Below are positions 33,732 through 43,300 of a stretch of 64,000 nt of DNA, one piece after another. The DNA comes from an uncultured Prevotellaceae bacterium (GTDB lineage Bacteria; Bacteroidota; Bacteroidia; Bacteroidales; Bacteroidaceae), in the NCBI GenBank assembly GCA_947168395.1, contig CAMVLT010000003.1:163424-227423 (forward strand), given 5' to 3'. Below the pieces are notes generated by a model. The model did not search any database. It worked only from the letters and a program-made list of their open reading frames with translations, and had not been told where the DNA came from. Made by a program: the position numbers and the translations under genes. Every line of letters begins with the position of its first letter. The stretch's first letter is position 1.

Positions 33732-35681
33732 ATGAGTTATTTACGATTCGAAAAAGCCGTGATGACTAACCTCCAGGAGAGTCTGCGTCGTGAATTGCTC
33801 CGTACAAACCGGTCTGGCGCCTACAGCTCGTCTACACTCGTAGACTGCAATACGCGCAAGTACCACGGTCTGCTGGTTGTTCCCGTACCTGAGCTTGACG
33901 ACGAGAACCATGTGCTGCTCTCGTCGCTCGACTGTACGGTTATCCAACATGGAGCGGAATTCAACCTGGGCCTCCACAAGTATCAGGGCAACACCTTCAG
34001 TCCTAATGGACACAAGTACATCCGTGAATTTGACGCCAGTCATGTCCCGACAACAACCTATCGGGTGGGTGGCGTAGTGTTGAAAAAGGAAGTGATATTC
34101 CAGCATTACGAGGACCGCATCCTCATCCGATACACGCTGGTGGATGCCCATTCGGCCACAACGCTGCGCTTCCGTCCGTTCCTGGCATTCCGCTCGGTGC
34201 GCCAGTTTACGCATGAGAACTCGACGGCCAGCCGGGAGTATAGCCTGGTGGACAATGGCATCAAGACCTGTATGTATGCCGGCTATCCAGACCTCTACAT
34301 GCAGTTCTCGAAGAAGAACGAGTTCATCTTCCAGCCCGACTGGTATCGCGGCATCGAATACCCGAAGGAGCAGGAACGCGGTTATGCCTCAAACGAGGAC
34401 CTCTACGTGCCTGGTTATTTCGAGATGCCCATCAGGAAGGGCGAGAGCATCGTCTTCTCGGCATCAACGTCGCAAATCAAGACTACTACGCTGAAGAAGC
34501 TGTTCGACGCAGAAGTAGACGACCGCGTACCTCGAGACAACTTCTACCACTGCTTGGTGACGGCTGCCCATCAGTTCCATAACCGCAAACCCAACGACGA
34601 CCGCTATCTGCTGGCCGGCTACCCGTGGTTCAAGGCCCGTGCCCGCGACACGTTCATCGCCATGCCAGGACTGACGCTGGCCATCGGCGAGCGCGATTAC
34701 TTCGAGCTGGTGATGAAGACCGCCGAAAAGGGACTGCGCGAGTTCATGGATGGCAAGCCGCTAAGCGTTAAGATTTACGAGATTGAGCAGCCCGACGTTC
34801 CCCTGTGGGCTATATGGGCTATCCAGCAGTATGTGAAGGATGCCGGCAAGGAAGAGGGCTATCAGAAATATGGCAAACTAGCTACCGACATCGTCGACTA
34901 TATCCTCAAGGACGGACACCCCAACCTCCGATTAGATGAAAACGGGCTGGTTTATTCGAACGGACGCGACCGCGCTGTGACCTGGATGAACTCAACGGCT
35001 AATGGACGCCCCGTGGTGCCCCGCTCTGGCTATATAGTCGAGTTCAACGCCCTATGGTACAACGCGCTGAAGTTCTGCGCCGCCTTGTATGCCGACCAAG
35101 GCAAACAGCAGGAGTCCGACGCACTGGAGCAGCGTGCCACTCTCTGCAAGCAGTCGTTCGTCGAGACATTCGTCAACGAGTACGGCTATCTGCTCGACTA
35201 TGTCGACGGCACAAACATGGACTGGAGCGTACGCCCGAACATGATTTTCGCCGTGGCACTCGACTACTCACCGCTGTCGCAGCAGCAGATGAAGAGCGTT
35301 GTAGATATATGTACGCGCGAGCTGTTGACACCGAAGGGACTGCGCTCACTGTCGCCCAAGAGCGGCGGATACAACCCGATGTACGTCGGCCCGCAGACCC
35401 AGCGCGACTACGCATATCATCAGGGCACGGCATGGCCGTGGCTCGGAGGCTTCTACATGGAGGCCTGCCTGAAACTCTACAAGCGCTCTCGCCTGTCGTT
35501 CATCGAGCGGCAGATGGTGGGCTACGAGGATGAAATTGATTATCACGCTATCGGAACCATCTCCGAGCTGTTCGACGGCAACCCACCGTTCCACGGACGC
35601 GGTGCTATGGCCTTCGCCATGAACGTGGCTGAAATCCTGCGCACGCTGAAGCTCTTGGAGAAGTATTCGTATCAAAAGTAA
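33732..35681 (+). CDS. Glycogen debranching enzyme (amylo-alpha-1,6-glucosidase type)
   Basis: A 649-residue cytoplasmic enzyme with the two-domain layout of GH133-type debranching enzymes. The N-terminal domain has GAYSSSTLVDCNTRKYHGLL (about residues 25-45) and the C-terminal (alpha/alpha)6 domain starts near residue 290 with AGYPWFKARARDTFIAMPG. Further family blocks are TWMNSTANGRPVVPRSGYIV, VEFNALWYNALKF and AYHQGTAWPWLGGFYMEA. The TWMN block has Asn where other debranching enzymes I recall have TWMD; I am not sure whether this is family-specific. It is first in a three-gene glycogen cluster with its own promoter. Confidence 0.9.
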   Translation: MSYLRFEKAVMTNLQESLRRELLRTNRSGAYSSSTLVDCNTRKYHGLLVVPVPELDDENHVLLSSLDCTVIQHGAEFNLGLHKYQGNTFSPNGHKYIREFDASHVPTTTYRVGGVVLKKEVIFQHYEDRILIRYTLVDAHSATTLRFRPFLAFRSVRQFTHENSTASREYSLVDNGIKTCMYAGYPDLYMQFSKKNEFIFQPDWYRGIEYPKEQERGYASNEDLYVPGYFEMPIRKGESIVFSASTSQIKTTTLKKLFDAEVDDRVPRDNFYHCLVTAAHQFHNRKPNDDRYLLAGYPWFKARARDTFIAMPGLTLAIGERDYFELVMKTAEKGLREFMDGKPLSVKIYEIEQPDVPLWAIWAIQQYVKDAGKEEGYQKYGKLATDIVDYILKDGHPNLRLDENGLVYSNGRDRAVTWMNSTANGRPVVPRSGYIVEFNALWYNALKFCAALYADQGKQQESDALEQRATLCKQSFVETFVNEYGYLLDYVDGTNMDWSVRPNMIFAVALDYSPLSQQQMKSVVDICTRELLTPKGLRSLSPKSGGYNPMYVGPQTQRDYAYHQGTAWPWLGGFYMEACLKLYKRSRLSFIERQMVGYEDEIDYHAIGTISELFDGNPPFHGRGAMAFAMNVAEILRTLKLLEKYSYQK

Positions 35682-35682
35682 T

Positions 35683-35690
35683 AAGGAGGA
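35683..35690 (+). promoter_or_regulatory. Strong Shine-Dalgarno sequence before the GT4 gene
   Basis: AAGGAGGA lies 6 bases before the ATG at 35697. Such a strong site is unusual here: most genes in the window show none, in line with the occluded anti-Shine-Dalgarno of Bacteroidota ribosomes. Confidence 0.6.
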
Positions 35691-35696
35691 ACGACG

Positions 35697-36968
35697 ATGA
35701 AAGTATTAATGTTTGGATGGGAGTATCCTCCTCACGTATTCGGTGGACTTGCCACCGCTAACTATGGTATATCTGAAGGCTTGAAGGCCCAAGGTGACAT
35801 CGAGACCGTGCTCTGCTTGCCGCATCCGTTCGGCGACGAGAGCCAGCATGCCTGCCGCATCGTGGCCATGAATGCCGTGCCTATCGCTTGGCGTGACGTG
35901 GACTACGACTACGTGAAGCAGCGCGTGGGCAACATCATGGATCCCGACTATTACTTCAAACTGCGCGAGCATATCTACGCTGACTTTAACTACATGAACG
36001 TGAACGACCTCGGTGCGATGGAGTTTGCCGGGGGCTATCCTGGCAACCTGCACGAGGAGATAAACAATTACTCTATCATTGCAGGGCAAGTAGCTCGCGC
36101 TGAGGAGTTTGATATCATTCACGCTCACGACTGGCTAACCTTCCCCGCTGGCATCCACGCCAAGCAGGTTAGCGGTAAACCGCTGTGCATCCACGTCCAT
36201 GCTACCGACTTCGACCGCTCTCGCGGCAAGGTGAATCCCACCGTTTACAGCATTGAGAAGAACGGTATGGACTGGGCCGACTGCATCATGTGCGTCTCGG
36301 AACTGACACGCCAGACAGTCATCAACCAGTATCATCAGGATCCGCGCAAGTGCTACACCGTACACAACGCCGTCTATCCCCTGCCGCAGGAGTATCAGGA
36401 CATCCCGCGTCCCGACCATACCGGCAAGGAGAAGGTGGTGACGTTCCTCGGACGTATCACGATGCAAAAGGGCCCCGAATACTTCGTCGAGGCCGCCACG
36501 ATGGTGCTCCACCGCACCCGCAATGTCCGCTTCTGCATGGCAGGCTCAGGCGACATGATGGACGCCATGATTCTTCTCGCTGCCGAGCGCGGCATCGCCG
36601 ACCGTTTCCACTTCCCAGGATTCATGCGCGGCAAGCAGGTGTACGAGTGCCTGAAAGCCTCCGATGTCTACGTCATGCCTTCAGTGTCTGAGCCGTTCGG
36701 CATCTCGCCGCTTGAGGCCATGCAGTGCGGAACACCCTCGATTATCTCCAAGCAGAGTGGCTGCGCCGAGATTCTCGACAACTGCATCAAGGTTGACTAC
36801 TGGGACATCCACGCCCTGGCCGACGCCATCTACAGCATCTGCCACAATGAGTCGCTCTTCCAGTACCTTAAGGATGAGGGCAAGCATGAGGTAGACCAGA
36901 TTACATGGGAGAAAGTAGGAACGTGGATCCGTACACTCTACCGCCGCACACTCGGTTGGGAACAATAA
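35697..36968 (+). CDS. Glycogen-synthase-like glycosyltransferase (GT4/GT5 fold)
   Basis: A 423-residue GT-B-fold transferase. The N-terminal domain begins KVLMFGWEYPPHVFGGLATA, the start typical of glycogen/starch synthases and related GT4 enzymes, and has IIHAHDWLTFPAGI. The C-terminal domain carries the KGPEYFVEAA helix and the nucleotide-sugar motif SVSEPFGISPLEAMQCG (the EX7E motif). It probably elongates alpha-1,4-glucan, working with the debranching enzyme and the GH57-like protein beside it. It starts 15 bases after the debranching gene and is the only gene here with a strong Shine-Dalgarno. Two 14-base repeats follow its stop. Confidence 0.88.
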   Translation: MKVLMFGWEYPPHVFGGLATANYGISEGLKAQGDIETVLCLPHPFGDESQHACRIVAMNAVPIAWRDVDYDYVKQRVGNIMDPDYYFKLREHIYADFNYMNVNDLGAMEFAGGYPGNLHEEINNYSIIAGQVARAEEFDIIHAHDWLTFPAGIHAKQVSGKPLCIHVHATDFDRSRGKVNPTVYSIEKNGMDWADCIMCVSELTRQTVINQYHQDPRKCYTVHNAVYPLPQEYQDIPRPDHTGKEKVVTFLGRITMQKGPEYFVEAATMVLHRTRNVRFCMAGSGDMMDAMILLAAERGIADRFHFPGFMRGKQVYECLKASDVYVMPSVSEPFGISPLEAMQCGTPSIISKQSGCAEILDNCIKVDYWDIHALADAIYSICHNESLFQYLKDEGKHEVDQITWEKVGTWIRTLYRRTLGWEQ

Positions 36969-36970
36969 TG

Positions 36971-36998
36971 AAGTTTAAAGTGATAAGTTTAAAGTGAA
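36971..36998 (+). repeat. 14-base tandem duplication after the GT4 stop
   Basis: AAGTTTAAAGTGAT is followed directly by AAGTTTAAAGTGAA (13 of 14 identical), starting 2 bases after the TAA stop and ending 6 bases before the GH57-like gene's ATG. Confidence 0.7.
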
Positions 36999-37004
36999 AA
37001 GTAT

Positions 37005-38381
37005 ATGAAAACGATTTGTTTATATTTCGAGATACATCAGATTATCCATCTGAAGCGCTACCGTTTCTTCGATATCGGTACCGACCATTATTATTACGAT
37101 GACTACGAGAACGAGCGTAGCATCACCGACATTGCCGAGCGTAGCTACATGCCGGCACTCACCGCCATCAGCGACATGATTGCTCAGCATGGCAAGTATT
37201 TCAAGGTGGCATTCTCGCTCTCAGGCACTGGCATCGAGCAGTTAGAGTATCATGCTCCGCAGGTCATTGCCAAGTTACAGGAACTGGCACAGACCGGCTG
37301 CGTGGAGTTCCTTGCTGAGCCTTACAGCCACGGACTTTCTTCACTCGCCAATGAGGAAACCTTTGCCCTCGATGTGAAGAAGCAGTGCGCCAAGATTGAG
37401 GAATTGTTTGGCCAGAAGCCAACTGTGGCCCGCAACTCTTCGCTCATCTATAGCGACGACATAGGCTCGCAGATTGCCGCCATGGGCTTCAAGGGTATGC
37501 TAACCGAGGGTGCTAAGCACGTGCTCGGATGGAAGTCGCCCCACTACGTTTACAACTGCAACATTGCTCCGAACCTGAAGCTGTTGCTCCGCGACGTGGA
37601 ACTTTCCGATGATATCTCGCTGCGTTTCAACAACGCTGAGTGGGAGGGCTATCCACTGTTCGCCGATGCCTACATCGACCGCATTTCCCGTTTCCCCGAG
37701 GAGGAGAAAATCATCAACATATTCATGGAACTGTCGGCCCTCGGTATCGCCCAGCCACTCTCCAGCAATATTCTGGAGTTCCTGAAGGCACTGCCCACTT
37801 GCGCCAAGGAGAAGGGTATCGACTTCGCCACACCGACGGAGATTTGCATGAAGGTGCCCAGCGTCGGTGCCGTCGACGTACCCGACACTCTTTCTTGGGT
37901 GGACGAGGAGCGCGACTGTTCCTGCTGGCTCGGTAACGCCATGCAGCGTGAGGCTTTCAACAAGCTCTATTCTGTGGCAGACCGTCTGCGCATTGCCAAC
38001 GACCCGCGCATCAATCAGGACTGGGACTATCTGCAGGCTTCCAACAATTTCCGCTTCATGACCACAAAACCCTCGAACGTAGGTCTTGACCGTGGCATCT
38101 ACAGCGGACCGTTCGATGCCTTCACCAACTATATGAACATTCTCGGCGACTTCATCAACAGAGTGAATGCACTCTATCCGCTCGACATCGACAACGACGA
38201 ATTGCAAGGTCTGCTGACGACCATCAAGAACCAAGGCGACGAGATTGAGATGAAGGACAAGGAGATTACCCGTCTGAAAGCCAAGCTCGAGAAGTTCGAA
38301 GCAGCAAAGCCTGCCAAAAAGCCTGCCGCCAAAAAGCCTGCCGCCAAGAAGACAGCTGCCAAGAAGGAGGCTGAGAAGTAG
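37005..38381 (+). CDS. GH57 alpha-amylase-like protein, both catalytic residues apparently replaced
   Basis: A 458-residue GH57-fold protein starting KTICLYFEIHQIIHLKRYRF, with the FLAEPYSHGLSSLAN and MLTEGAKHVLGWKSPHYVY blocks. In active GH57 alpha-amylases the nucleophile Glu sits in an RNTELIY-type motif; here the motif is RNSSLIYSDDIG with Ser146. The acid/base Asp normally lies in MDYETFG; here the segment is MELSALGIAQP with Glu242. The sequence is therefore of the alpha-amylase-like group described as lacking catalytic residues. The tail (about 420-458) is a short coiled coil followed by an Ala/Lys/Pro repeat (KPAAKKPAAKK), a likely nucleic-acid or polyanion binding tail. It closes the glycogen cluster. 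Confidence 0.87.
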   Translation: MKTICLYFEIHQIIHLKRYRFFDIGTDHYYYDDYENERSITDIAERSYMPALTAISDMIAQHGKYFKVAFSLSGTGIEQLEYHAPQVIAKLQELAQTGCVEFLAEPYSHGLSSLANEETFALDVKKQCAKIEELFGQKPTVARNSSLIYSDDIGSQIAAMGFKGMLTEGAKHVLGWKSPHYVYNCNIAPNLKLLLRDVELSDDISLRFNNAEWEGYPLFADAYIDRISRFPEEEKIINIFMELSALGIAQPLSSNILEFLKALPTCAKEKGIDFATPTEICMKVPSVGAVDVPDTLSWVDEERDCSCWLGNAMQREAFNKLYSVADRLRIANDPRINQDWDYLQASNNFRFMTTKPSNVGLDRGIYSGPFDAFTNYMNILGDFINRVNALYPLDIDNDELQGLLTTIKNQGDEIEMKDKEITRLKAKLEKFEAAKPAKKPAAKKPAAKKTAAKKEAEK

Positions 38382-38405
38382 TATTCCCCACCCTACGACC
38401 ATAGC

Positions 38406-38447
38406 GAATGTGACTCGTATTCTCTCTACGAGTCACATTCCTTTTTT
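38406..38447 (+). terminator. Intrinsic terminator of the glycogen cluster
   Basis: GAATGTGACTCGTA (38406-38419) and TACGAGTCACATTC (38427-38440) form a perfect 14-bp stem with a 7-base loop, followed by C and six T. Confidence 0.92.
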
Positions 38448-38486
38448 AGCAAAATGTAAGAAACTGATTTTTTTTTCCTCAATAAT

Positions 38487-38518
38487 TTTGGCTGTTTCAG
38501 AAAAAAGTATTACCTTTG
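38487..38518 (+). promoter_or_regulatory. Promoter of tRNA-Ser
   Basis: TTTG at 38487-38490 and TACCTTTG at 38511-38518 are exactly 20 bases apart, with C after the -7 box. The mature tRNA starts 18 bases downstream. Confidence 0.85.
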
Positions 38519-38536
38519 CAACCGCAAAAAGAAAAG

Positions 38537-38627
38537 GGAAGGTTGGCAGAGTGATCGATCGCGCTGGACTCGAAATCCGGTATACCCCTTTCGGGTATCG
38601 GGGGTTTGAATCCCTCACCTTCCGCCA
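38537..38627 (+). tRNA. tRNA-Ser (anticodon CGA)
   Basis: A 91-base type II tRNA. The acceptor arm GGAAGGT pairs with ACCTTCC, followed by discriminator G and an encoded CCA. The anticodon stem CTGGA/TCCGG encloses the loop CTCGAAA with anticodon CGA at 38571-38573, which reads UCG serine codons. A long variable arm (TATACCC...GGGTAT-type stem) is present, as required for serine tRNAs, and the T arm contains GGTTTGAATCC. It has its own consensus promoter. Confidence 0.95.
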
Positions 38628-38761
38628 AAGGAGCCTTACTCTCCGCTGAATGAAGAAGGAAGTCGCAAAACGGCTTTCTTCTTTTTCGTTGACAATCAAG
38701 CATTTAAGTTCGTCAGGATACTCGTGTACAAGGACCCCAATTTGGTTTTAGGTTCATATCC

Positions 38762-38923
38762 CTATACTCGCTTAATCGCGTCCTTGACTTGCGCCATATT
38801 GCTGCGCGAGACGGGGAGTGATTCGTGGCAGTGCTGCCCTGCTTCGAGTCCGAAGGGCTTGAAGATGGCAATCGCCAGTATCAAGAACTGAGAAAAGTAA
38901 CCCACATTGCAGCAAAATTCCAT
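38762..38923 (-). pseudogene. Short ORF, possible remnant of a LytTR-type regulator
   Basis: A 53-residue ORF in the 300-base gap between the tRNA and the tolC-like gene. Its last part reads ESLPVSRSNMAQVKDAIKRV, which looks like the C-terminal end of a LytTR DNA-binding domain. The first part (MEFCCNVGYF, then a hydrophobic FLILAIAIF) does not fit that domain, and it starts only 5 bases before the end of the neighbouring gene on the same strand. I take it as a decayed end fragment. It could also be a chance ORF. I see nothing else in the rest of the gap. Confidence 0.35.
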
Positions 38924-38927
38924 CTAA

Positions 38928-40268
38928 CTAACTTCCTGTTGCTTGTTTGTATTCCAATAGTCGCAGTTGCAAATCGGCAAAAGCATCAGTTCGTTTGTCG
39001 CACGACTGCTGATATAGCATCTGGGCTTCTAACAGGTCGCTCATCTTTGAGACACCAGCTTTGTAATAATTGCGATTAAGGCGCAAATTCTCGCTGGCCT
39101 GTTCGATACTACGCTGAGCCAAAAGCAATTGTTGGTACGACTCTTCTACCTCATTCCAGGCATTTTGCATACGGATCTGCAGCTGTTGGGAATTATCCTC
39201 TAACTGTTCTACAGCCTTCTGGTGCTCTATCTTGCGGCGCTTGATGACGTGAGAACCGCTCCACCAGTCGGAGATGGGCACACTGACGGTAGCAAACACC
39301 ATAGCGAACGTGTGATTGTTGTCCATCAGATTATGGTAGTTGTAACCCGCGCCTACAGCAACCGAAGGCAGGTTCTGGCCAACGGCCAGTTTCTTCTGAA
39401 GATTAGCGGCTTCCACCTGTTTGCCAAGCAGCTGATATTCTGCAGTTCCCAATAGTGCCTGACGATGGTTCTGCTTGGTAGCCAGCGGTGAGATAACGTC
39501 AGTCTGATAAGATATAACGAACGACGTATCGCACAGACCGCAATACTGCGACAACAACAAACGGACAATGGAGATACCGTTATTCAGTTTCAGCCGCTGA
39601 CTCTCGATGTCGTTCTGGCGTAGCTGTACCTGCAACAGATCGTTAGGCATAACCAAACCTGCACGTACAGCCACATCTACATCGTTGTGGATACTAGCCA
39701 ATAGGGTATCTACAGCCTCGATGGTCTTCATCTTCTCCTGCATCGATGCCAACTGCCAGAAATATTGTTCGGCGGTATTCTCCACTTCGTTTTCCGACAA
39801 CTGTAACTGCAAGCGACTCACGTCCTCACCCACCTTGGCGAGTTTGTTGCCGTTGATAATCTGACCACCGGCAAAGACGGGCTGCACAGCCATGAGTGAT
39901 CCGATGGTGCCGTTCTTCATCATTGAGATGCTGACGGGGTTGCCAAGTGCGGCGAGTGCTTCGGCTGGGAGCATCTGGGCAAATGTGGCTCCCAACTCAG
40001 GCGAGATAAACTCTGAGGGGTTCATGTCCATCTTAGCCATGCCTTTGTTGGCATTGAACCAAAGACCAGTGCCGCTCACATTGGGGAAATACTTGGTAAA
40101 TGCCTCCTTGCGCTGCTGTTGAGCAGTCTGGATGTTGTATCTGGCACTTCGGATGGCGATGTTGTTATGGAGGGCAGAATCCTTAATCTGCTCCAGAGTG
40201 TAGGTCTGCGCTACGCTAAATGATAAATGACAAATGATAAATGACAAAATTATGCTTAATTTTTTCAT
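38928..40268 (-). CDS. TolC-family outer-membrane efflux protein
   Basis: A 446-residue outer-membrane channel component. A signal peptide (MKKLSIILSFIICHLSF, cleavage near VAQ) is followed by two repeats of the OEP fold rich in long helices, for example LQLQLSENEVENTAEQYFWQ and the RMQNAWNEVEESYQQLLLAQ stretch. It would form the exit duct for the RND pump encoded just upstream in the same operon, 46 bases away. Oddly, 28 bases of the signal-peptide region (40221-40248) are two exact copies of a 14-base unit, read in two frames. Confidence 0.9.
   Translation of the reverse strand: MKKLSIILSFIICHLSFSVAQTYTLEQIKDSALHNNIAIRSARYNIQTAQQQRKEAFTKYFPNVSGTGLWFNANKGMAKMDMNPSEFISPELGATFAQMLPAEALAALGNPVSISMMKNGTIGSLMAVQPVFAGGQIINGNKLAKVGEDVSRLQLQLSENEVENTAEQYFWQLASMQEKMKTIEAVDTLLASIHNDVDVAVRAGLVMPNDLLQVQLRQNDIESQRLKLNNGISIVRLLLSQYCGLCDTSFVISYQTDVISPLATKQNHRQALLGTAEYQLLGKQVEAANLQKKLAVGQNLPSVAVGAGYNYHNLMDNNHTFAMVFATVSVPISDWWSGSHVIKRRKIEHQKAVEQLEDNSQQLQIRMQNAWNEVEESYQQLLLAQRSIEQASENLRLNRNYYKAGVSKMSDLLEAQMLYQQSCDKRTDAFADLQLRLLEYKQATGS
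40221..40248 (-). repeat. Exact 14-base tandem duplication inside the tolC-like signal peptide
   Basis: TGATAAATGACAAA occurs twice head to tail on the plus strand (40221-40234 and 40235-40248). On the coding strand it encodes the hydrophobic core ILSFIICHLSF of the signal peptide, each copy in a different frame. Confidence 0.85.
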
Positions 40269-40314
40269 CGTCTGTTTCTATTTTTTGTTGACACCTTAAC
40301 TTCGTTAAACTTTC

Positions 40315-43300
40315 TCACTTAGTTGAAACTTTCCAATATATGACGGGAAGCATGGCAACCACCATGATGAGCGAGCCGATACCACCTGCGAAGATGGTGA
40401 CACCTACGGGCATCCAGAACGAGCTCTGAGCGATAATCATCGGCACCACACCAACAGCAGTAGTGGCTGTGGTGAGGAAGATAGGCACCATACGTCGCTT
40501 GCCAGCCTCGTACGCAGCCTGTTTTACAACGGCGTTGTACTGACGGCGGTACTCATCGGAGGCTCCGACGGGAAAACCGTCGGGTGCGAACTTCTTAATC
40601 AAGTCGATGGCATGCTCAAAAATGAGAATCTCGTTACGCATAATCATGCCCATCAGTGTGATAAGACCGAAAATAGAGGTCAGTCCTAAGGCACGGTTCA
40701 TCAGGCCCAAACCTATCAGCGCTCCAGGAGTCATCAGTGCCAAGGCGACCATACAGATAGTAGTCACACCATACTTTCTGAAGTTGAACAACAGGAAGAA
40801 GAACACGATAATCATGGCGATAGTAATACCACCGATAATCTGCGGCATAGCCTCGTCACCGTATTCTATCTCACCGCCCACCTCAGTGCGCACGCCTTGC
40901 GGCAGCAGGATATTCTCCTGCATGATGCGGGCAATCTCTTTTTCAACAGGAGCAGTATAGACACCCTGAGCAAACTGTGCCGTCACCGTGATGCAGCGCT
41001 CGCCGCCTCGATGCATGATGCGACTCTCGCTCCATTTGGGAGTGACTTTGGCAATCTGTCTCAAGGGCACCGTTGAATTAGTGCTGTGCAGACCTCCCGA
41101 TACCATCGACATCGGTGATGAAACGCCCAGATTGGCCACTTCCGAGAAGGTCATATCGGTATCGTCCTTCACCACAATGGGCAATTCGTAGTTGCCCTCC
41201 CATATCTGTCCTACACGCAGGTCGCTTGATGTAGCACTCAGTGCCAGCTGGGCGGTAGTACGTGTAATACCTAATTGGGCAGAGGTAACTGGGTCGAGTG
41301 CGACGTTGATGATGGGATAAGGCTGCAGATAGTCGGTATGCACCCATTCCAGTTCCGGCATCTGGCGCATACGCTCCATCAGTCGTTCAGCTACCACATG
41401 CAGCGAGTCGAGGTTGTCGCCATAGAAACGATATTCCAGTTCGCTCACCTCCAGATAGTCCAATCGTTTGAACTTCACGTAGGCATTGGGGAAAGCCTCA
41501 CTCAGTTGTGGCTGATACTCGGCCAGAAGGTCGAGTGTGGCCTTATCGCTCTGGCTATTCACGATGAACTGCGCATAGTTGTTGCCAGCCATCTGGGGGG
41601 CGTATGCATCCATGAAACGGGGCGAAGAGCAGCCGATGAATGCTGTTATGCCAGTGATACGTTCATCCTTCTCAAGCACGTGCTGCACCGAATCAGCTAT
41701 TAGTTCCGTCTCCGCCAGTCCCTTACCATCGGGCAAGAATATCTCTACGGCAAACTGGTCGCGGTCGGCGTATGGGAAGAGACGTATCTTCAGCGTAGGA
41801 ACAATCAGTGTTGAAAGCAGAATGACGGCAATACCACCACCGATTGTCAACCATGGGTTGGCAAAAGTCCAGTCTAACACCTTATTATATGTATGCTGCA
41901 CCCATTTGGTGATTTTATTACCATCGGTACTCACCTTGACCTTCGGTCGAGCTTGCTCACGCTCGGAAATCGAAACAAGTTCCGATTTCTCTCGCTTAAT
42001 CGCAACCTTATCGGGCTTGATGATGCGCGTTTCGAGGAATGGAATAACGGTGACCGCCAATATCAGCGACACCATCAGGTTGATGGTAATCGTAACGGGG
42101 AAGTCCTCCAGACAGTCGTGGAACACGCCCTTCATCGTGATGAGGAACGGATAGAAGATGGCACAGATACAGATCGTGGCCAACAACATCGGCATAAAAT
42201 ACTGGCGGGCCGACTCTATGGCGGCATCAAAAGGCTTGAAGCCCTTGCCCAGATACTCCAGATAGCCATCGATGACTACAATCGAGTTATCGACAATCAT
42301 TCCCAGCACCACAATCAGTGCCGCCAGCGTCACGATATTCAGTTCGATACCCATCATATACATCACCGCCACACTCACAAAGGTGCTCAGCGGGATGGTG
42401 ATAGCAGCCACGATGGCCGAACGGATGGGGAACAGCACCATCATCACCAGGATAATGATAGCCATCGAGATGAGCAGGTCGCGCAGGAAGTCGCTCACGC
42501 TCTTCGCCACCACCTTAGGCTTATCAGCTATGCGAGTGACATTCACGTCATCGGGCAGTTCGTTCTCTCTGAAATCTTTCAGCACCCTATCCACCTCCTG
42601 ACCGTACAGCACCACATTATTACCTGGCGTCATCTCCATCGACAGCAATACACAAGGATGTCCGTCCTGCTCGATACGACTCGACATCGGCTCATATTCG
42701 CGCACCACACGGGCCACATCGCGAACACGTACCACCTTACCCGTTGCAGGGTCAGAGAAAATAATCTGGTTGGCTATCTCCTCTTCGCTGTTCTCCTGTG
42801 CCTCCACATGGATGGGTATCTGTTGGTCGTCGTCGCTGATACTGCCACTCATCGTGGTAATGCCCTGATCCTGCAGTCGCGAAAAGAGCATCTGCTGACC
42901 AATGCCGTATGCCTGCAAGCGCTGGCGGTCTATATAAAGACTGATCTGCTCTTTCTGCTCTCCGAAGAGTTTTACATTAGCCACCGACGGGATGCGACGC
43001 AGGCGGTCGCTCAAATCATCACTGTACTGTTTCAGTTCGCGGTAGCTGCGCTGGTCGCTCTCGATGGCAATGAGCAGAGCAGAGGTGTTGCCAAAGTCAT
43101 CGTTCACCACGATGGCCAGTACACCACTGGGCAACTGCGGCTTAAAACCGTTCAGACCGTGCTTAATCTTCGACCACACCTCGTCCTTGTTGTTCACTTC
43201 ATCGTTCAGTTTCACCATCACGATACACATGCCGTTCTGCGACTGAGTGGTGGTCTTCTTGCGATTCACCTCACCAAAGGTAAACAGATAACGCTCCAAA

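Noticed and set aside
34957..35020. Loss of a catalytic Asp in the debranching enzyme (TWMN in place of TWMD)
   Set aside because: I cannot tell from one sequence whether Asn is normal for the Bacteroidota branch, and the position's role is uncertain, so it is noted only in the feature.
37717..37755. Frameshift explaining the altered acid/base motif in the GH57-like protein
   Set aside because: The stretch has the same length as the expected motif, the flanking frame is continuous, and the nucleophile is also replaced, so a real divergence is more likely.
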